Of a stretch of DNA of 50,029 bases, positions 14,593 to 23,187 are shown piece by piece (the stretch's first letter is position 1; each line of letters begins with the position of its first letter). The DNA is taken from assembly GCA_027485145.1 (NCBI GenBank), contig JAIXRO010000179.1, positions 1-50,029 on the forward strand, given 5' to 3'. Under the pieces are notes generated by a model. That model had not been told where the DNA came from. It did no database searches and saw nothing but the letters and a program-made list of their open reading frames with translations. The DNA comes from Hyphomonadaceae bacterium. Lineage in GTDB: Bacteria; Pseudomonadota; Alphaproteobacteria; Caulobacterales; Hyphomonadaceae. The position numbers and the translations under genes were made by a program.

Positions 14593-15030
14593 TCAACGGC
14601 TTGCTGAATTTGTCGAGCTGCGGGCGCGAAGCGCGGCAATCTCATCGCTGCTCAGGACGCGGTCGCCATTGACGTCGCCGGCCTCAAAACTCAGAGATTG
14701 ACTGTTGAGCATTTCAGCTCGAGACACGCGCCGGTCGCTGTTGGCGTCAAACTGCCGCTGCAACTGGGCGAAGGCTTCGTCAAAACGCGCGCCAAGCACA
14801 CGCGGGCGATCGTTGGCTTCAACTAAACCATTGCTATTGCGATCAAGCCGGCTGAAGACCTGCGTCCGCATTTCAACAACTTCGGACCAAGTGATGTCGC
14901 CGTCGTTATTGGCGTCGGCCCGAGTGGTGAGTTGATCGAGATCGCGTTCAGACGGCGCGGCGTGCGCCGGCGCGAGCGCGGCGACGGAAAGCGAAACGGC
15001 TGCGGCGATCGCAAACAGGGTGCGGTTCAT
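14593..15030 (-). CDS. Secreted EF-hand protein
   Basis: 145 residues with a signal peptide (MNRTLFAIAAAVSL ... APAHA) and four EF-hand-like loops: DANNDGDITWSEV, DRNSNGLVEANDR, DANSDRRVSRAEM and DVNGDRVLSSDEI. Loops 1 and 4 keep Asp at positions 1, 3 and 5 (with Asn/Asp variants) and Glu at 12, while loop 3 ends RAE. This suggests periplasmic Ca2+ binding. CTGGAG precedes the ATG. It is transcribed with the membrane hydroxylase and away from the response regulator; calcium binding next to a two-component system invites the idea of a sensed envelope signal, as inference. Confidence 0.88.
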   Translation of the reverse strand: MNRTLFAIAAAVSLSVAALAPAHAAPSERDLDQLTTRADANNDGDITWSEVVEMRTQVFSRLDRNSNGLVEANDRPRVLGARFDEAFAQLQRQFDANSDRRVSRAEMLNSQSLSFEAGDVNGDRVLSSDEIAALRARSSTNSASR

Positions 15031-15120
15031 GGATCAAAACTCCAGATTGCTGTGACGCTTGAAGTTATGAGTCCCTACTGCTGCTCGAATTTGCCGGCCG
15101 CCGCGCGATATGTCCCTAAT

Positions 15121-15140
15121 TGTTGCGAAATGTTGCGAAA
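15121..15140. promoter_or_regulatory. Tandem 10-bp direct repeat, likely response-regulator site
   Basis: TGTTGCGAAA occurs twice head to tail with no gap, in the 175-bp region between the divergent EF-hand and response-regulator genes. Direct repeats with a 10-11 bp period are the usual binding pattern of OmpR/PhoB-type dimers. Position fits control of both directions. Confidence 0.6.
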
Positions 15141-15205
15141 CGGGCGTGTCAGCCCCAAGAGCCAGGAGACTGGAGCGGCGCTCGCTCTTGAATTAGGCTG
15201 TAACG

Positions 15206-15931
15206 ATGTCGCGCGCGTCTCGCATTCTGGTGGTCGATGACGACCCTGAAATCCTCGACCTCATTGAGGCCGTGCTGACGCGCAACGGTATGGAGCCTCG
15301 TAAGGCCGTCTCCGCCTCCGCCGCCGAAGCGGTCCTGGACGAATTCAAGCCAGATCTGGTGGTGCTCGATCTGATGATGCCGGGCGAGGATGGACTTTCC
15401 TTTTGCCGACGGCTGCGCACACAATCCAACGTGCCGATTATAATGCTAACCGCGCTCGCAGAAGACGTGGATCGCATTGTCGGTCTGGAGATCGGCGCCG
15501 ACGACTATCTCGCCAAACCGTTCAATCCGCGCGAACTCGTGGCGCGGATCAAGTCCGTGTTGCGACGCGGCCAGGAGAAAAGTGAACCAAGTTCGGCGCC
15601 GCGACGCATACGCTACAACTTTGGTCCCTTCACGATGCTGCCCGAAGAATTAAGCTTGCTTCGGGACGGAAAAGAACAAATCCAACTGACGTCAGGCGAG
15701 TTTGCGCTGCTTTTGGCGTTGGTCGAACGTGCGCCTCGCGTGTTGTCACGCGACCAGCTTCTGGACCTGTCTCGCGGCGCTGTCGCCAACCCATTTGACC
15801 GCAGTATAGATTCTCAGATCAGTCGCGTTCGCAGCAAGATCGAACCAGACCCGCGCAATCCGATTTATGTCAAGACAGTGCGCAATATGGGCTACGCGTT
15901 CGCCACCGAGGTCAAGCGAGCTGGGACATGA
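15206..15931 (+). CDS. OmpR-family response regulator
   Basis: 241 residues. The receiver domain (1-125) has VVDDDPE, phospho-acceptor Asp55 in LVVLDLMMPGEDG, MLTALAE (Thr switch) and YLAKPFNPREL (Lys). The C-terminal winged helix (about 140-236) has LTSGEFALLLALVERAPRVLSRDQLLDL, DRSIDSQISRVRSKIE (recognition helix) and YVKTVRNMGYAF. The stop overlaps the kinase start as ATGA. The upstream region holds a tandem repeat suited to this family, so the protein probably controls its own operon and the divergent EF-hand/hydroxylase pair. Confidence 0.95.
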   Translation: MSRASRILVVDDDPEILDLIEAVLTRNGMEPRKAVSASAAEAVLDEFKPDLVVLDLMMPGEDGLSFCRRLRTQSNVPIIMLTALAEDVDRIVGLEIGADDYLAKPFNPRELVARIKSVLRRGQEKSEPSSAPRRIRYNFGPFTMLPEELSLLRDGKEQIQLTSGEFALLLALVERAPRVLSRDQLLDLSRGAVANPFDRSIDSQISRVRSKIEPDPRNPIYVKTVRNMGYAFATEVKRAGT

Positions 15932-17301
15932 CGAGCGCCATCCGCTGGCTCACCTCCTCCATCGTCGCCCAAGTCGCGGCGCTGACTGTGGGCGGGTTCG
16001 CCGCCTTATTCGTTGCAGCTTTCGCGTTGGTTTTGACGCCCTCTCTGGAATGGGTGTTTCCAAGGGCGCTATCGGACAATTCCGCAAGTATCGCTGAGCT
16101 GGTTTGGCTGATCGAGAACTCGCCAGCAGAACTTGAGCCCTTCATACTCTCGGCATATCGAGGCGGGGGTCGAACCGTCGCCATAACTGGGGAATTCTCG
16201 GCTGGGCTCCAAGCGCGGCCAAAGCTCCGTGAGAAACTTGAGCAGGGCCACAGCGACGTCGCGGCGCGTCTGCAGGGCCGAGATATTCGCTTTGGGACTG
16301 CGAGCTTCTTAGAACTTCCCCGTCTGTTTGAGCCCGAAGCGTTGCAATCGGTCAGCGCCGCCAGCGCATATGTGGTCGCAGTCCGACTCGAGGACGGGCG
16401 GGTCTTAAGCTTCGCGTTGCCGCCCTCGTCCATGCTTGGTCGTGGACGTGCAGGCGCCTTGCTGGGCGGATTGGGGCTTCTCTTCTTCGCGCTCGCGCTC
16501 AGCCTAGCACTGGCTTCAGTCATGCTCAGGCCGCTTCGTAACTTGGAGCGCGACGCTGAACGCGTGGGCCTAGCCGAGACCACTTCGATCATTTCAGAGA
16601 CCGGACCGATCGAGCTGCGGCGCATCGTTCGGGCCCTCAATCGAATGCGCGCGCGCTTGGGGGGGCTGATACGCGAGCGCGAACAGATCGTCGCGGCCAT
16701 CGCGCATGACGTGCGCACGGGACTCACGCGATTGCGCTTACGTCTTGACGCGCATGAGCATGTCGCCGCCGAGTTGGAGCCGGATTTGCGGCAGATGGAG
16801 TTACTGATCACCGATATGCTTGCCTATGCCCGCGCGGAGAGTCCTGCGGCATCGCGCGAATTGATCGGACTTCACGCGTTTATCGTCTCGCTTGCCGAGC
16901 AATCCCCAATCGCACTCGACGTTCAGGCGCCGCCATTGACGGAAGACTTCGTGATCGCCGGCGATCACGTCGCGCTACGCAGGCTGTTTGAAAATTTGGT
17001 GGAAAACGCGCGCCGCTACGGGGACGGCGAAATTCGCCTCGTAGCCGGCCCGACCGAGGATGGTTTTGAAGTTTGCGTTGAAGACAATGGTCCGGGCCTG
17101 CCGGAAGACAAACTCGAGGAGGTGTTCGAGCCTTTCCGTCGATTGGAAACATCGCGGAGCCGCGTGACGGGCGGCAGTGGCATGGGCCTCGGGATCGCGC
17201 GCGCCATTGCTCGCGCGCACGGCGCGACGATAACACTGCACAACAGGAGCGAGGGCGGCCTTGCTGCAAGAGTGTGGTTCTCGAAAGCTCTCCGCACCTA
17301 A
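15928..17301 (+). CDS. Sensor histidine kinase
   Basis: 457 residues. Two membrane segments (about 15-37 and 175-199) enclose a ~135-residue periplasmic sensor without recognised domain. A HAMP linker follows (about 200-253), then the H-box IAHDVRTGLTRLRLRLD with His260, the N-box NLVENARRYG, and ATP lid motifs VEDNGPGLP, FRRLE and GGSGMGLGIARAIARAHG. The protein is thus complete and probably active. Coupled by ATGA to the response regulator. The layout resembles EnvZ/RstB-like kinases; the signal is unknown. Confidence 0.94.
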   Translation: MTSAIRWLTSSIVAQVAALTVGGFAALFVAAFALVLTPSLEWVFPRALSDNSASIAELVWLIENSPAELEPFILSAYRGGGRTVAITGEFSAGLQARPKLREKLEQGHSDVAARLQGRDIRFGTASFLELPRLFEPEALQSVSAASAYVVAVRLEDGRVLSFALPPSSMLGRGRAGALLGGLGLLFFALALSLALASVMLRPLRNLERDAERVGLAETTSIISETGPIELRRIVRALNRMRARLGGLIREREQIVAAIAHDVRTGLTRLRLRLDAHEHVAAELEPDLRQMELLITDMLAYARAESPAASRELIGLHAFIVSLAEQSPIALDVQAPPLTEDFVIAGDHVALRRLFENLVENARRYGDGEIRLVAGPTEDGFEVCVEDNGPGLPEDKLEEVFEPFRRLETSRSRVTGGSGMGLGIARAIARAHGATITLHNRSEGGLAARVWFSKALRT

Positions 17302-17502
17302 CGACAATTCGCCGTCTTTGTCCGGCCTGATGAAGCACGCGTCCGTCGAAGGGTCGTCAGTCGGCCGATGTCGGCGCGAACCGCGCGGGAACGTCTGTAA
17401 AGGGATAGCATGCTTAAGGACTACGGTGTGAACTGAACCATCGGCCAACGGCTGATTTGGGCCAAAAGCCGCCCGATAGGTTCGCCCGAAACCGCCTCGC
17501 GC

Positions 17503-19311
17503 CTACATCCGCTCCGGCACGGTAATCCCCAGCAGGTCCAGCCCCGTCTCCAGCTGGTGGCGCACCGCATCGGCCAGCGCCAGCCGGCTCGCGCGCTTGG
17601 CGTCGTCCGGGTCCGACGCAATCGGCAGCGCGCCGTAAAACGCACTGAACGCCTGCGCGAGGCTGTAGAGATGCTCGCACAGGATATGCGGCATCCGCTT
17701 CTCACGCGCGCCGAGCAGCGCCGCGCCGAACCCGTCGAGCTGCAGCACCAGCGCGCGCTCTGCGTCCTCGGTCACCGCCACCGCGCCCGGCTCATGCCCC
17801 GCCTCCGCCGCCTTGCGCAGCACCGATTTCACCCGAACCGCCGCATACAGAAGGTACGGGCCCGTCTTGCCTTCAAAGCTCGTGAACCGGTCCAGATCGA
17901 ACACATAGTTCGTGATCCGCGTATTCATCAGGTCCGAGAAGCGCAGCGCCGCGACCGCCACCTTGTGCGCGACGTCCGCGCGTTCCTCCGCGCTCATGTC
18001 CTCCGGCAGCTTGCCCGCCGCGTCGATCTTGCGGAACGCTTCCTCGAGCGCCATGCTGTTGAGGTCCGCCAGCCGCAGCACGCCGCCCTCGCGCGTCTTG
18101 AACGGCTTGCCATCCGCGCCGTTCACCGTGCCGAAGCCGATATGTTCGAGCCGATCCTCCGGCATCAGGCCCAGTTTTGCGGCCGCGCGGAAAACCTGCA
18201 CGAAGTGCTGCGCCTGCCGCTGGTCGACCACATACACGATCCGGTCCGGCGCCGGCCCCATATGCTCCACGCGGTCGAGGATCGTCGCGAGGTCGGTCGT
18301 GTGATAGCCGGTGCCGCCGCGCGAGTTGACGAGCAGGATCGGCGGCATCGCGTTCTTGTAGGTGATCTCCCCGTTCTTCTCGACCGGGATATGCTCCCCC
18401 TCGCGGGCCAGCGGAACGATCCACGCGCCCCCGCTTTCAACCGCCAGCCCCTTCGCCTTGAAGCGCGCGATGACTTCGGGAATGAGGCCGTCGACATCGC
18501 TCTCGCCCTTCCAGAGGTCGAACGAGACGTTGAGAAACGCATAGTCCTGTTTCAGCGAGGCCACGGACACGTTGATGAAATGCGTGAGCAGCGCGCGGAA
18601 GCCCGCCCGCCCGGCCTGCATCTCGGCCACCGCCTTCTGGCTGCGCTCGTTGCGCGCCTCGTCCGCCTTGGCCTTGTTGCTGGCCTGCGGATAGAGCCGC
18701 GCCAGGTCATCCATCGTCACCGGCGGCTCGGCCGGATACGGCCCCGTGAAGCCCGCATCGAAGTAGATCAGGCCCGGCTGTTCGTCCTGCAGTTCGGAGA
18801 TCAGGTGGCCCATCTGCAGGCCCCAGTCGCCGAGGTGCGTATCCGAGACCACCTCGTCGCCCAGGAAGCGGAACAGGCGTTGCAGCGTGTCGCCGATCAC
18901 GGCGGAGCGCAGGTGTCCCACATGCATGGGCTTGGCCACGTTCGGCCCGCCGAAATCCAGCGTGATGCGTTCCGGCGCCGCGGCTTTCTCCCCGCCCGCC
19001 ATCGCGTCCCCGCGCACCGCCTCGGCCCGCGCCGACAGCGCCGCGTCCGAGACCCGCAAGTTGATGAACCCCGGCCCCGCTACCTCGGCCGAAAGCACCA
19101 GCGCATGCGCCTTCAGCGCGCCCGCAATCTCCCCGGCAATCTCGCGCGGATTGCGCCCGGCCGCCTTCGCCGCCGCCATCGCGCCATTGCACTGGAAATC
19201 GGCGAGTTCCGGCTTGTCCGACCGGCGCACCTCGCCAAACCGCGCCTCCAGCCCCATGGCTTCGAACGCGGCCCCGGCAGCGGCCGACAGCTCCTTTGCC
19301 AGGCTCGCCAT
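17503..19311 (-). CDS. argS: Arginine--tRNA ligase
   Basis: 602 residues, near the usual ArgRS length. Seen in order: N-terminal additional domain (1-100), class I HIGH variant HVGH at 130-133 in NVAKPMHVGHLRSAVIGD, the ArgRS-typical RGGTGYHTTDLATILDR, GKPFKTREGG in place of a KMSK loop, and the C-terminal anticodon-binding DALR domain ending in TVPERM. The start lies 3 bases after the stop of the lipoprotein gene, suggesting co-transcription. Composition returns to strong G/C third-position bias (one sampled 60-base line has 67% GC) compared with genes to the left. A large open frame on the opposite strand is a shadow. Confidence 0.97.
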   Translation of the reverse strand: MASLAKELSAAAGAAFEAMGLEARFGEVRRSDKPELADFQCNGAMAAAKAAGRNPREIAGEIAGALKAHALVLSAEVAGPGFINLRVSDAALSARAEAVRGDAMAGGEKAAAPERITLDFGGPNVAKPMHVGHLRSAVIGDTLQRLFRFLGDEVVSDTHLGDWGLQMGHLISELQDEQPGLIYFDAGFTGPYPAEPPVTMDDLARLYPQASNKAKADEARNERSQKAVAEMQAGRAGFRALLTHFINVSVASLKQDYAFLNVSFDLWKGESDVDGLIPEVIARFKAKGLAVESGGAWIVPLAREGEHIPVEKNGEITYKNAMPPILLVNSRGGTGYHTTDLATILDRVEHMGPAPDRIVYVVDQRQAQHFVQVFRAAAKLGLMPEDRLEHIGFGTVNGADGKPFKTREGGVLRLADLNSMALEEAFRKIDAAGKLPEDMSAEERADVAHKVAVAALRFSDLMNTRITNYVFDLDRFTSFEGKTGPYLLYAAVRVKSVLRKAAEAGHEPGAVAVTEDAERALVLQLDGFGAALLGAREKRMPHILCEHLYSLAQAFSAFYGALPIASDPDDAKRASRLALADAVRHQLETGLDLLGITVPERM

Positions 19312-19314
19312 GGA

Positions 19315-19881
19315 TTATTCCGGCGCCGCGTCCAGGCGGAAGCGGTTGCCGGCGCGGTTGAACTCGATCTGCTCCGGCGTCAGCTCGAAGCCGACCACGA
19401 CCTCGAAGTTCACGCCCGAGATGGACTCGTCGGCCCGCGGGATCGAAATCTGGTTCACCAGCTCCGTGCGCGCCGTCACCGTCTTGCGGCCAAACTCAGC
19501 CTCCGTGGTGAAGTATTCCTTCGCCAGCACCTTGCCGTTGCGCCGCGTCACCGCCACGAAATACGGATAGTCATGGTTGTCGCCGGTCGCTTTCGGGCCC
19601 TTGCCGAAGGCAAAGTCGATCTCGATCTCGGCCACCAGCGGCTCGTCGCCCGTATAGCGGCAATACAGTCGCACATCGGTGATCTCGCCGGTGAACGCGA
19701 TGTCCGGATAGAGCTTGCCGCCGCCATCCGCGAATTTCACATAGCGCGAGGCGTCGTAGACCGAGCCCACCACCGGGCACGGGCCCGAGTTCGGCGTCGA
19801 GTTCAGCTGCTCGGCGATCCGGCCGCCGGTCGAGCACCCCACCAGGGCCAGCGCGAGGAAAACAGGGGTGAATTTCAGCAT
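19315..19881 (-). CDS. Putative lipoprotein upstream of argS
   Basis: 188 residues from the ATG at 19881: MLKFTPVFLALALVGCSTGG with lipobox LVGC and Ser at +2, predicting outer-membrane sorting. The longer frame upstream would overlap ispH and is rejected. The mature part is a beta-rich domain: CPVVGSVYDASRYVKF, YPDIAFTGEITDVRLYCRY, ATGDNHDYPYFVAVTRRNGKVLAKEYFTTEAEFG and FEVVVGFELTPEQIEFNR. I have no family name. It is widespread-looking in style (envelope lipoprotein of unknown function) and sits 3 bases before argS. Confidence 0.8.
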   Translation of the reverse strand: MLKFTPVFLALALVGCSTGGRIAEQLNSTPNSGPCPVVGSVYDASRYVKFADGGGKLYPDIAFTGEITDVRLYCRYTGDEPLVAEIEIDFAFGKGPKATGDNHDYPYFVAVTRRNGKVLAKEYFTTEAEFGRKTVTARTELVNQISIPRADESISGVNFEVVVGFELTPEQIEFNRAGNRFRLDAAPE

Positions 19882-19996
19882 GCGCGGCGGGTCCCTATTG
19901 GCCGTATGTAAAGGCCGGTCCATCTGATAGCTTGCCCGTGTTAAAGGCCTTGGCGCCCGCACGCAACTTGTCTGGCGCAGGAGATTTGGAACCGTA

Positions 19997-20956
19997 ATGA
20001 CTGCCAGAGACCCACAGAGGCGCCCCCTCACCCTCCGCCTCGCCGCCCCGAGGGGCTTCTGCGCCGGGGTGGACCGCGCCATCCAGATCGTCGAGGAGTC
20101 CCTCACCAAATGGGGCGCCCCCGTCTATGTGCGCCACGAGATCGTCCACAACCGCCACGTCGTGGAGCGCCTGGAAGCCCTCGGCGCCGTCTTCGTGGAG
20201 GAGCTGGACGAGTGCCCGGACGACCGCCCGGTGATCTTCTCGGCCCACGGCGTGCCCAAATCGGTCCCCGCCGAAGCCTCCCGCCGCAACATGATCTACC
20301 TCGACGCCACCTGCCCCCTTGTCTCCAAGGTCCATATCGAGGCCGAGCGCCACTACGCCTCCGGCCGCGAGATCGTCCTCATCGGCCATGACGGCCACCC
20401 CGAAGTGATCGGCACGATGGGCCAGCTCCCCGAAGGCTCGGTCACCCTGATCGAAACCGTGGACGACGTCGCCACGTTCGAGCCGAAAAACCCGTCGAAC
20501 CTCGCCTTCCTCACCCAGACCACCCTCAGCGTGGACGACACCGCCGAAATCGTCGCCGCCCTGCAGGCGCGCTTCCCCGGCATTTCCACGCCCCACAAGG
20601 AAGACATCTGCTACGCCACCACCAACCGCCAGGAAGCCGTCAAGGTCCTCGCCCCCGGCGCGGGCCTCGTGCTGGTCATCGGTGCACGGACGAGTTCAAA
20701 CTCCGTCCGCCTCGTCGAGGTCGCCCTGCGCGCCGGCGCCGCCGACGCCCGCCTGATCGCCAGCGTGGACGATATCGACTGGGACTGGTTCGACGGCGTC
20801 TCGGTCTTCGGCCTCACCGCCGGCGCCAGCGCCCCGGAAGACCTCGTCCAGTCCGTCATCGACGCCTGCAAGACCCGCTTCGACGTGACGATGGAAACCA
20901 TCAAGACCGCCGACGAAACCGTGACGTTCAAGTTGCCGCGGGTTTTGGCCTCGTAG
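19997..20956 (+). CDS. ispH: 4-hydroxy-3-methylbut-2-enyl diphosphate reductase
   Basis: 319 residues, normal for IspH. It performs the last step of the MEP pathway, giving IPP and DMAPP. The three Cys ligands of the [4Fe-4S] cluster are seen in [12 protein letters not shown] (Cys22), [11 protein letters not shown] and [13 protein letters not shown]. The substrate-binding histidines ([13 protein letters not shown] and GHDGHPEV) and TQTTLS are present. AGGAG lies about 12 bases before the ATG. Divergent from the lipoprotein/argS pair, about 115 bases apart. The stop codon is part of a hairpin repeat. Confidence 0.97.
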   Translation: MTARDPQRRPLTLRLAAPRGFCAGVDRAIQIVEESLTKWGAPVYVRHEIVHNRHVVERLEALGAVFVEELDECPDDRPVIFSAHGVPKSVPAEASRRNMIYLDATCPLVSKVHIEAERHYASGREIVLIGHDGHPEVIGTMGQLPEGSVTLIETVDDVATFEPKNPSNLAFLTQTTLSVDDTAEIVAALQARFPGISTPHKEDICYATTNRQEAVKVLAPGAGLVLVIGARTSSNSVRLVEVALRAGAADARLIASVDDIDWDWFDGVSVFGLTAGASAPEDLVQSVIDACKTRFDVTMETIKTADETVTFKLPRVLAS

Positions 20957-21009
20957 GGCGGGATGAAATCCCGCCACTCCGGCGCCGCGCTCGCGGGATA
21001 AATCCTGCG
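20953..21009. repeat. Double hairpin repeat at the ispH 3' end
   Basis: GGCGGGAT-GAA-ATCCCGCC (20957-20975) is a perfect 8-bp hairpin starting right after the stop; a second hairpin CGCGGGAT-AA-ATCCTGCG (20992-21009, one mismatch) follows, and the outer ends GTAGGGC and GCGCTAC are themselves inverted. It may terminate ispH, but looks like a dispersed REP-type element. Confidence 0.55.
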
Positions 21010-21072
21010 CTACATTCCTGTCTCAAAGCCGCAGTCGCTCAAAAAGCTGAGCTTAGCGAACTCGATCGCAAT

Positions 21073-22503
21073 TCAATCCTTAAAGACTTTATGTTCCTCT
21101 GTTGAGGCAACAATTTCAGATTTTTGGAGCACATCAGTAAGATTGGCGAGATGCACGACTAGAATATCATCATTCTGTTCACGCGATCCTTGATGGATAT
21201 ATGTTTCAAGCCGCGCACGTCTCGCAGCCGAATCAAGATCATCCAGCGCTTTCAATCTACTGGCAACAGTCATGCCAAAGGGAATCGGCGCTTTCCCCCT
21301 CCGCAGACAATAGTGGCCTGAGCCGGAATGTCCCGCGAAACTTGTGCCGTAGTGCGTGATAGAGCCCCTCCCTCCGACAAGACTGCGGAAATCATATACG
21401 TCACCCTCTGAGCCAAGTTCGTCTGGCGAATAATAAGAACATCGCTTTTGATTTGTTTGAGGAGGGTTGCTGCATATTGCCACCCCACGGTCGCACATTA
21501 GCTTTAGCGAGGCTACGGATGTCAGTGCACTGATATCTTGCAATGTGGGTGGTTGCAGCTTAATCTCCCACTCAGATTCTGAGCGAAGGCGAAGGCAGAT
21601 ATTGGGCTCGACCCGTTCAAAATTGAGGTCACGCGAACCGTCGAAGGGCTTGAGTAAGAACGAGTTAATCCGCTCCTGATCTAAATTCTGATGATAGATT
21701 AAATCGTCAGAAAAACGCTCGGCGTATAAGTATGGAACTTTCTCACGCACGGCCCGCCGTTTAAAATACAAATCAGAAATATTTACTGATGTTCCCTCTT
21801 GAGCGCTCAGCTGTTCAAGTGTCTTTAACAGCTCTTGTGCGGGACCAGGCGGAGCGGCGCACCACAAACCATTGCGGTGAGGCTTTACCTCAGTGAAATC
21901 TTTCCAGCCGTGGATTGTTGTGACCACCCCGCAAAGAGTCGATTGCGACGGCAACTGCACTTCGAGAAGTACGCCGTTTTGAACGTAAATCGCAGCGCCT
22001 CGAGTTCGATAGTTCTTCCCATCATCATCAGGCAGTGGCTTATCGCAAACAACAGCTGTTTGACGTTTACACGCAGTCTCGATTGTATTCCCAAGTATTT
22101 GTCCCGAAGCTTCAGACATGGAATAAGAGTTAGCGTATCTTTTCTGGAACGTGTCCCACTTTCCATCTTCGCCGCCAGTTGCCCCGGCTTTGCGGCCCGC
22201 GCATTCAAAAGGAAAAAAATCGTCAAAATACTCGCTGATAAGAAGGCCTGGTTCGGCCGTTTCGAGTTCAGGATAAGCGGTGCTCCGAGTGTCAAAGGAT
22301 GTTGTGGGGAAGACCAGCGCTTCAATCGGAGGGCCGGACACAGAAGCTTTCTCATCGCGAGTCACATCAAAAGCGGGCTCCAGCGATCCCGGCTGGCCGC
22401 TGTACGGTCCGCTTTTGCCGTTCTGGCTGAATGCAGCGATGCAGATCAGCGCACTGGCTAAGGCGCAGATACCTGCCATTCGCGCGCTCATAAAAGTTGC
22501 CAT
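21073..22503 (-). CDS. Orphan secreted or membrane-anchored protein, AT-rich
   Basis: About 476 residues from the ATG at 22503, chosen because AGGAGG lies 5 bases upstream. An N-terminal hydrophobic stretch (MAGICALASALICIAAF) is a signal peptide or anchor. The rest is soluble, with about 11 cysteines (for example FPFECAGR, TACKRQTAVVCDK, RCSYYSPDE, GHYCLRRG), and a GTSFAGHSGSGHY segment. I recognise no domain. Codon use is clearly different from neighbours: one sampled line (22081-22140) has 24 G/C of 60, against 40 of 60 in argS. The gene is bordered by repeats on both sides and looks like a horizontally acquired cargo gene. Confidence 0.7.
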   Translation of the reverse strand: MATFMSARMAGICALASALICIAAFSQNGKSGPYSGQPGSLEPAFDVTRDEKASVSGPPIEALVFPTTSFDTRSTAYPELETAEPGLLISEYFDDFFPFECAGRKAGATGGEDGKWDTFQKRYANSYSMSEASGQILGNTIETACKRQTAVVCDKPLPDDDGKNYRTRGAAIYVQNGVLLEVQLPSQSTLCGVVTTIHGWKDFTEVKPHRNGLWCAAPPGPAQELLKTLEQLSAQEGTSVNISDLYFKRRAVREKVPYLYAERFSDDLIYHQNLDQERINSFLLKPFDGSRDLNFERVEPNICLRLRSESEWEIKLQPPTLQDISALTSVASLKLMCDRGVAICSNPPQTNQKRCSYYSPDELGSEGDVYDFRSLVGGRGSITHYGTSFAGHSGSGHYCLRRGKAPIPFGMTVASRLKALDDLDSAARRARLETYIHQGSREQNDDILVVHLANLTDVLQKSEIVASTEEHKVFKD

Positions 22504-22646
22504 CCTGCCCTCCTGGTTTTTGCCATCGCCCACATTCAGAACTGAACCAGCCACCTAAAATAGCATAGCTCCGAAGAAAATCGATAACGCAGCAAGCGTA
22601 GGGTGGGTTGAGCGCCGCGATACCCGTCACCTTCACCTAAAGTGCG

Positions 22647-22716
22647 ACGCCCCTAACCCCTCTCCCGCAAGGCGGGAGAGGAGGGGCCCGCCGCCGGAGG
22701 CGGTGGGAGGTGAGGG
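22647..22716 (-). repeat. 70-bp inverted repeat, left copy (flanks DUF559 gene)
   Basis: Reverse complement matches 23118-23187 at 64 of 70 positions without gaps. Each copy contains two nested hairpins (around CTCTCCCGC and CCGCC..GGCGG). It overlaps the last ~21 codons and stop of the DUF559 gene. Confidence 0.75.
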
Positions 22717-23090
22717 CCCCGCCGCACGCGAAGCGCCCGGACCGCGTCTTCAATCTGGTCGAGCGTGCCTTCAAGGCTTTCAAACACATCGGCATTCCAG
22801 AAGCGCAAAACCGTCCAGCCCTCCGCCTCAAGACACCGCGTTCGCCGGGCATCCCAAGCCACCTGGTCCGGCGTGCCATGCGTATCGCCATCCAGTTCGA
22901 CGACGAGCTGGACCTCCTCGCAGGCGAAATCGGCAATCCACGGGCCGATGGGATGCTGGCGCCGGAACTTCGCGCCCAGCAATTGCCGGCCGCGCAGGCG
23001 CGACCAGACGAGACGCTCGGGAAACGTCCCATCACGGCGCAGCCGCCGCGCGCGATTGATCGTGGACGGACGATTCATGGGCTGGAACAT
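22653..23090 (-). CDS. DUF559 (restriction-endonuclease-like) protein
   Basis: 145 residues starting MFQPMNRPS (an internal ATG four codons on is equally good). It has the DUF559/Vsr-like nuclease core: PERLVWSRLRGRQLLGAKFRRQHPIG, WIADFACEEVQLVVELDGDTH with the expected Asp and Glu-x-Asp metal ligands, and DARRTRCLEAEGWTVLRFWNADV. Such proteins are common in repeat-rich intergenic patches; the biological role is not known. The last ~21 residues (PHLPPPPAAGPSSPALRERG) are encoded by the flanking 70-bp repeat, so the tail is repeat-derived. Confidence 0.88.
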   Translation of the reverse strand: MFQPMNRPSTINRARRLRRDGTFPERLVWSRLRGRQLLGAKFRRQHPIGPWIADFACEEVQLVVELDGDTHGTPDQVAWDARRTRCLEAEGWTVLRFWNADVFESLEGTLDQIEDAVRALRVRRGPHLPPPPAAGPSSPALRERG

Positions 23091-23117
23091 ATCATGAACT
23101 GATTGGCTTGGGAAGCG

Positions 23118-23187
23118 CCCTCACCTCCCATCGCCTGCGGCGATGGGCCCCTCCTCTCCCGCCGGGCGGGAGAGGGGTTAGGGGCGT
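23118..23187 (+). repeat. 70-bp inverted repeat, right copy
   Basis: Opposite orientation to 22647-22716, 64 of 70 identical. It lies 27 bases upstream of the DUF559 start, so the gene is neatly bracketed by the pair. Confidence 0.75.

Noticed and set aside
17557-19911. 784-codon open frame on the plus strand opposite argS and its lipoprotein partner
   Set aside because: Arg/His/Leu-rich translation without domains, mirrors the codon bias of the real genes on the other strand, which have full ArgRS motifs.
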